From contig NZ_QCYJ01000144.1 of assembly GCF_003123685.1 (NCBI RefSeq), positions 1 through 64,000 of the forward strand: a DNA stretch of 64,000 nucleotides, in the 5' to 3' direction. Both the position numbers and the translations under genes were made by a program. The notes under the pieces were generated by a model. That model was not told where the DNA came from. It did no database searches and saw only the letters and a list, made by a program, of their open reading frames with translations. Below are positions 60,588 to 64,000 of the stretch, one piece after another. Each line of letters opens with the position of its first letter. The first letter of the stretch is position 1. Source of the stretch: Nocardia aurea. GTDB taxonomy: Bacteria > Actinomycetota > Actinomycetes > Mycobacteriales > Mycobacteriaceae.

Positions 60588-61031
60588 GTCGACGTCCAGC
60601 CTCTCTCATTCAGTCAACATTCAGCAATCTCTATTCGCGTGGCGAGCTCGAATGGATTGATTGCGATATGAAAACGGCACCGGACCGAATAAACCGAGCT
60701 AGAGACAGAGAAAATCGCTGGTGAGCGGAATGCTTTCGGCCATGCTAAAACCGAACACGAGGAATTGTTGCGCAATTTTTCAGATTACCGAATACCAATA
60801 GCAGATATTCAGCTAATCAGACCCGACCGGTCGGTAATCCGAACTCGCGTCACGACGCGACACCTCACCATTCATGTGATCAGAGCATCACCGAAGAACA
60901 AGCTATCTACATGGACCGATCATGCGATATGTTACTGAGCGTTCTTGTTCTCTGGACGGCGTCGTCCGGGACGGCGACCGACCGGACACGGTCACGCCGC
61001 GGGCTCGCGACGTCGGGATAGGTGTGGCCGC
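60588..61031. other. A+T-rich intergenic region, 444 bp, with palindromes
   Basis: Much lower GC than the rest of the window. It holds a 12-bp palindrome CCGACCGGTCGG (60823-60834), a 16-bp one TCGCGTC-AC-GACGCGA (60845-60860) and a spaced pair ATTACCGA (60784-60791)/TCGGTAAT (60831-60838). The divergent promoters of the monooxygenase and transglycosylase genes should lie here. No gene is supported. Confidence 0.5.
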
Positions 61032-62195
61032 ATGCGTTTATCCGCCCCGATCACCGCGTCGACCCTGATCGCGGTCGGCGTCGTCGTCTCGGGTTCCGTA
61101 CCCGCGACGGCGATTTCGGCGCCCCGCGACAACGCCGGCGCGGCCGCGGCCGCGGCCGCCGCGCCGGAGGCATCGGCGGACACCGCCGTCGGACTGCTGC
61201 CCGTGATGCCGGACTCGCCGCGCACCCTGCACGCGATAGCCCCCGCCGACGACCGCGCGTCGACGGCGGCCGCCGTCTCGCTGCACGAGATCGCCCTGCC
61301 CGAAAATACCGGGGCGCTGGGCATTCCGGAGATCGTGCTCGCGGCCTATCGCAACGCCGAACTCGCGATGGCATCGTCGAAACCCGGCTGCGGACTGAGC
61401 TGGAACCTTCTCGCGGGCATCGGACGGATCGAATCCGGGCACGCTTTCGGCGGGCGCACCGATGCCGCGGGCACCACGACGCAGCCGATCCTCGGCCCCG
61501 CGCTGGACGGCACGCTGCCCGCCAACGAGGTCATCGCCGCCCCCGGCGGCGGGTACGTGCGCGCGCTCGGGCCGATGCAATTCCTGCCCGGGACCTGGGA
61601 CCACTACGCCGCCGACGGCAACGGTGACCGAATCCGAGACCCGCACAACGTCTTCGACGCCGCACTCGGCGCCGGGCAGTACCTCTGCTCGGGCGATCTC
61701 GACCTGCGCGACCCGGCCCAGGAATTGCGAGCGGTCCTGCGCTACAACAATTCGAGGGCCTACGCCGCGGATGTCCTGAGCTGGTCTGCGGCCTACCGGA
61801 CCGGTGGCGCGCCGAGCCGGGTCACCATCGCCCCGGATCTCGTCACGCCGGGCACGATGTCACCCGCGCCGGGTCCGGACGTGCTCGCGACCCGCGCCGT
61901 ACGGGCCGATCGCCCGCTGCTGCTGGAACCGATGACCGAGACCAGCGCGCCGGTGCGCGCGACGCCGCCGCTGGTGACCATGCCCGGCGTCACCGTCGAA
62001 TGCGGAATCCTCTGTGCCCCGGTCCGGCCCGACCCCGTCGATCCGCCCGCCGTGCGCGCACCCGAGCAGCCGCCGTTCCGTCTCGAGCAGCAGCAGCCGC
62101 AGGAGCAGGAACAACCCGCACCGCCCGCCACCCATCAGCCGAGCATCACGCTGCCGTTCGGCGTCGTCGTCCCGCTGCCGATGCCGCAGACCTGA
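61032..62195 (+). CDS. Secreted lytic murein transglycosylase
   Basis: 387 residues from ATG 61032. A signal peptide (MRLSAPITASTLIAVGVVVS) is followed by an Ala-rich linker. The SLT domain has NLLAGIGRIESGHAFGG (catalytic Glu, about 138), LGPMQFLPGTWDHYA (about 185) and DPHNVFDAALGAGQYLC. The last 130 residues are Pro- and Gln-rich (EQQQPQEQEQ), probably a cell-wall spacer. It cleaves peptidoglycan glycan strands for remodelling. Confidence 0.87.
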   Translation: MRLSAPITASTLIAVGVVVSGSVPATAISAPRDNAGAAAAAAAAPEASADTAVGLLPVMPDSPRTLHAIAPADDRASTAAAVSLHEIALPENTGALGIPEIVLAAYRNAELAMASSKPGCGLSWNLLAGIGRIESGHAFGGRTDAAGTTTQPILGPALDGTLPANEVIAAPGGGYVRALGPMQFLPGTWDHYAADGNGDRIRDPHNVFDAALGAGQYLCSGDLDLRDPAQELRAVLRYNNSRAYAADVLSWSAAYRTGGAPSRVTIAPDLVTPGTMSPAPGPDVLATRAVRADRPLLLEPMTETSAPVRATPPLVTMPGVTVECGILCAPVRPDPVDPPAVRAPEQPPFRLEQQQPQEQEQPAPPATHQPSITLPFGVVVPLPMPQT

Positions 62196-62269
62196 CCCCG
62201 GCATCCGAGGGCCCATGTGCCGACCCGATTTCCGGCCCGAATACCGCGCGAGGTGAAAGGATTGGCGAC

Positions 62270-63139
62270 ATGGCAGGCAAGCGCACCGTTCTCACCGCCG
62301 GTTTGCGCCGCTTGGCCGCTTTGCTGACCGAGATGCGCGAGAGCGTCGGTCTCAGCAAGGAAGAGGTCAGCGGCCGGACCGGTATCAATGTCACCACCCT
62401 GTACCGGATCGAGCAGGCGCAGGCCCGCCCGCAACGGCGCACCCTGATGACACTTCTCGACCTGTACGCCATCGACACGGACAAGCGCCGATACGTCATG
62501 GACCTGCTCTCGGACGCGCAGAAACCCGGGATGTCACGGCCTTACGAAGACAATTTGTCCGAGGTCTACTCCGCGTACATCAATTTCGAATCCGCGGCAC
62601 TGTCCGCGCGGCACTACGAGACCTCCTACATTCCCGGTCTCCTACAGACACCGCAATACGCGAGCGCCGTCATCGATACCTCGATGCCGAAGCTCGAGGC
62701 GGCCGTCACCGAAAGTAAGGTCTCAGCGCGAATGAGCCGAGGCAGCGTGCTCACCAAGGCCGAGCCCTTGGAGCTGTGGGTGGTCCTCGACGAGGCCGCT
62801 ATCCGCCGGGTCGTCGGCGGGCACGAGGTCATGCAGGGCCAGCTGAAGCAGCTCATCGAACACAGCAAGATGAACAACATCATCCTGCAGATACTTCCGT
62901 TCGCAGCGGGTGCGCATCCCGGCATGCTCGGATCGTTCACTCTCCTCGATTTCCCCCAACCCGACGACCCCGAACTGGTGTACGTCGAAGGGATCACGGG
63001 CGACACGCTGATCGAGGGTCACCTCGAGATCCGGCGCTTCGGTGTGATATTCGACCAGTTGCGTGCCATGGCGTTGAGCCCGCGCGATTCCATCGCCCAT
63101 ATCGAGCAGGTCGCCCAGGACAGGGAGCGCAGGGGCTGA
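62270..63139 (+). CDS. XRE-family regulator with DUF5753
   Basis: 289 residues from ATG 62270 (GAAAGG upstream). The helix-turn-helix is at about 10-65 (LLTEMRESVGLSKEEVSGRT, NVTTLYRIEQAQARPQRRTL). A DUF5753 domain follows with YETSYIPGLLQTPQYASAVI and LEIRRFGVIFDQLRAMALSP. These abundant actinobacterial regulators usually pair with a small DUF397 protein; none follows here, because the next gene is convergent 3 nt away. Confidence 0.85.
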   Translation: MAGKRTVLTAGLRRLAALLTEMRESVGLSKEEVSGRTGINVTTLYRIEQAQARPQRRTLMTLLDLYAIDTDKRRYVMDLLSDAQKPGMSRPYEDNLSEVYSAYINFESAALSARHYETSYIPGLLQTPQYASAVIDTSMPKLEAAVTESKVSARMSRGSVLTKAEPLELWVVLDEAAIRRVVGGHEVMQGQLKQLIEHSKMNNIILQILPFAAGAHPGMLGSFTLLDFPQPDDPELVYVEGITGDTLIEGHLEIRRFGVIFDQLRAMALSPRDSIAHIEQVAQDRERRG

Positions 63140-63142
63140 GCC

Positions 63143-63955
63143 TCAGGCGCGGCTGGCGCGCCGGTAGCCGAACACCGCCGGGATCGCGAACACCACGATC
63201 GTGCCGAGCGACCACGCCGTGGTGGCCAACAGCGGCCCACGCACCGGGCCGCCCGCCGACAATCCGCGCATCGCGTCGATGGCATGGCTCATCGGCTGGT
63301 TCGCGACGATCGGCTGCGCCCACCCCGGGTAGGCGGCCAGCGGCACGAATCCGGTGCTGAAGAACATCAGCAGTGACGATCCGAGCGAGATGGCCTCGAC
63401 CAGGGCGGCCTTGGCGGAATAGGTGGCGACGGCCGTGACCAGAGTCGCGAATCCCAGCCCGAACATCAACGGCACGCCGAACAGCGCCACGCCCGCGAGG
63501 AACCCCTGCTCGAATCGGAAGCCCAGCGCGGTGCCCACCGCGAACATGACCGCGGTGCACAGCAGGATCCTGACACCTTCGGCCAGAATCCGCGCGGCGA
63601 GCCCCGACGCGCGGTGCACCGGCAGCACCCAGAATCGGGCGAGCAGCCCGTCGTCGCGTTCGCGGCCGAGCGTCACCGCACCGGCGAGAGATCCCGACAT
63701 CACCCCGACCAGGGCGACCATCGGCACCGACCCGTAGAGCGCGTTCATCCCCGACGCCGCCGAGATCTGCTTGCCGAGGACGGTATTCAGCATGACCAGC
63801 AGCAGCGCGGGAAAGATCAGCGACTGCACGACGGTGAGCGGATCGCGCCACCAGCGCAGCAACAGCCGCTGAGTCTGGATCAGCGTCTGCGGCACGACCA
63901 GGCGCAAGGTCTCCGTCGGCCCGGAGGCCCTCGGCATCTGCGATGTCACTGTCAT
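63143..63955 (-). CDS. ABC-2 type transporter permease (DrrB/C-like)
   Basis: 270 residues from ATG 63955, whose ATGA overlaps the stop of the upstream gene. LRWWRDPLTVVQSLIFPALL then LVMLNTVLG and the later NQPMSHAIDAMRGLSAGGP, with about six hydrophobic segments, match daunorubicin-resistance-type (DrrB/DrrC) lipid or drug exporter subunits. An ATPase gene should lie further upstream, outside the window. Confidence 0.85.
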   Translation of the reverse strand: MTVTSQMPRASGPTETLRLVVPQTLIQTQRLLLRWWRDPLTVVQSLIFPALLLVMLNTVLGKQISAASGMNALYGSVPMVALVGVMSGSLAGAVTLGRERDDGLLARFWVLPVHRASGLAARILAEGVRILLCTAVMFAVGTALGFRFEQGFLAGVALFGVPLMFGLGFATLVTAVATYSAKAALVEAISLGSSLLMFFSTGFVPLAAYPGWAQPIVANQPMSHAIDAMRGLSAGGPVRGPLLATTAWSLGTIVVFAIPAVFGYRRASRA

Positions 63956-64000
63956 CCCGACCTCCGCATCACGATGACGGCGGCCCATCCGGCGAACGCG
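63952..64000 (-). CDS. C-terminal end of an upstream permease gene (cut by window)
   Basis: The last 15 codons read AFAGWAAVIVMRRSG and stop at 63952-63954, overlapping the next ATG. The hydrophobic end with a basic tail is like the C-terminus of an ABC-2 permease, so a two-permease exporter operon is likely. Confidence 0.5.
   Translation of the reverse strand, partial: AFAGWAAVIVMRRSG

Noticed and set aside
1..64000. CRISPR arrays, insertion sequences or prophage modules
   Set aside because: No direct-repeat/spacer array, transposase, integrase with active site, or phage structural gene was found; the only recombinase-like protein is degenerate.

Overview
The window is high-GC DNA from a mycolic-acid actinobacterium, most probably Nocardia or a close relative. 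This is an inference from codon usage, GTG starts, 4-nt ATGA/GTGA gene overlaps and gene content. The strongest clue is a minus-strand backbone in the same order as in Mycobacterium tuberculosis: map, (cobQ), mqo, a GNAT gene, a magnesium-chelatase-like gene, cobO, cobB, cysG, efpA and proS. Blocks of other genes interrupt this backbone.

Layout. 1-2926: end of a membrane-protein gene, proS, yaaA. 3068-16936: accessory block with an HD hydrolase, a secreted hemophore-like protein, a PucR regulator, a degenerate resolvase-like protein, a TetR/old-yellow-enzyme/cholesterol-oxidase/lipase group, a conserved 243-residue protein next to a non-coding locus holding two circularly permuted tRNA-like folds, mmsA followed by a paralogue remnant, a flavin/F420 oxidase-like protein, a MazEF-like toxin-antitoxin pair and a decayed DUF5984-type gene. 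17006-19888: efpA and cysG. 20104-26982: nucleobase block (NCS1 permease, PucR, yeast-type cytosine deaminase, 2-oxoglutarate oxygenase) and a phosphotransferase/lipocalin-like pair behind a KstR-type box. 27096-38700: cobalamin genes, mqo and map. 38766-42986: thioesterase, FAD oxidoreductase, acetyltransferase and DUF genes.

43400-54034: a ten-gene, tightly overlapping plus-strand operon starts just behind a FUR-family (Zur-like) palindrome. It encodes an ATP-grasp ligase, a DUF4213/DUF364-like protein, a PLP cysteine-synthase-fold enzyme, a dipeptide-epimerase-like enolase, an MFS exporter, a methyltransferase, a FecE/FecCD/FecB-type ABC importer and a GNAT. The best reading is a metal-repressed pathway that makes, exports and re-imports a small metallophore without NRPS, IucA/C or nicotianamine synthase. 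54207-64000: stress genes (Dps, YbdK-type ligase, catalase, PAS-ANTAR), a Baeyer-Villiger-type monooxygenase, a lytic transglycosylase, an XRE regulator and ABC-2 permeases cut by the window edge.

The two most novel signals are the tandem permuted tRNA-like RNA at about 12960-13296 and the FUR-box metallophore operon at 44159-54034. All assignments come from reading the sequence and recalled family features; no database search was run.
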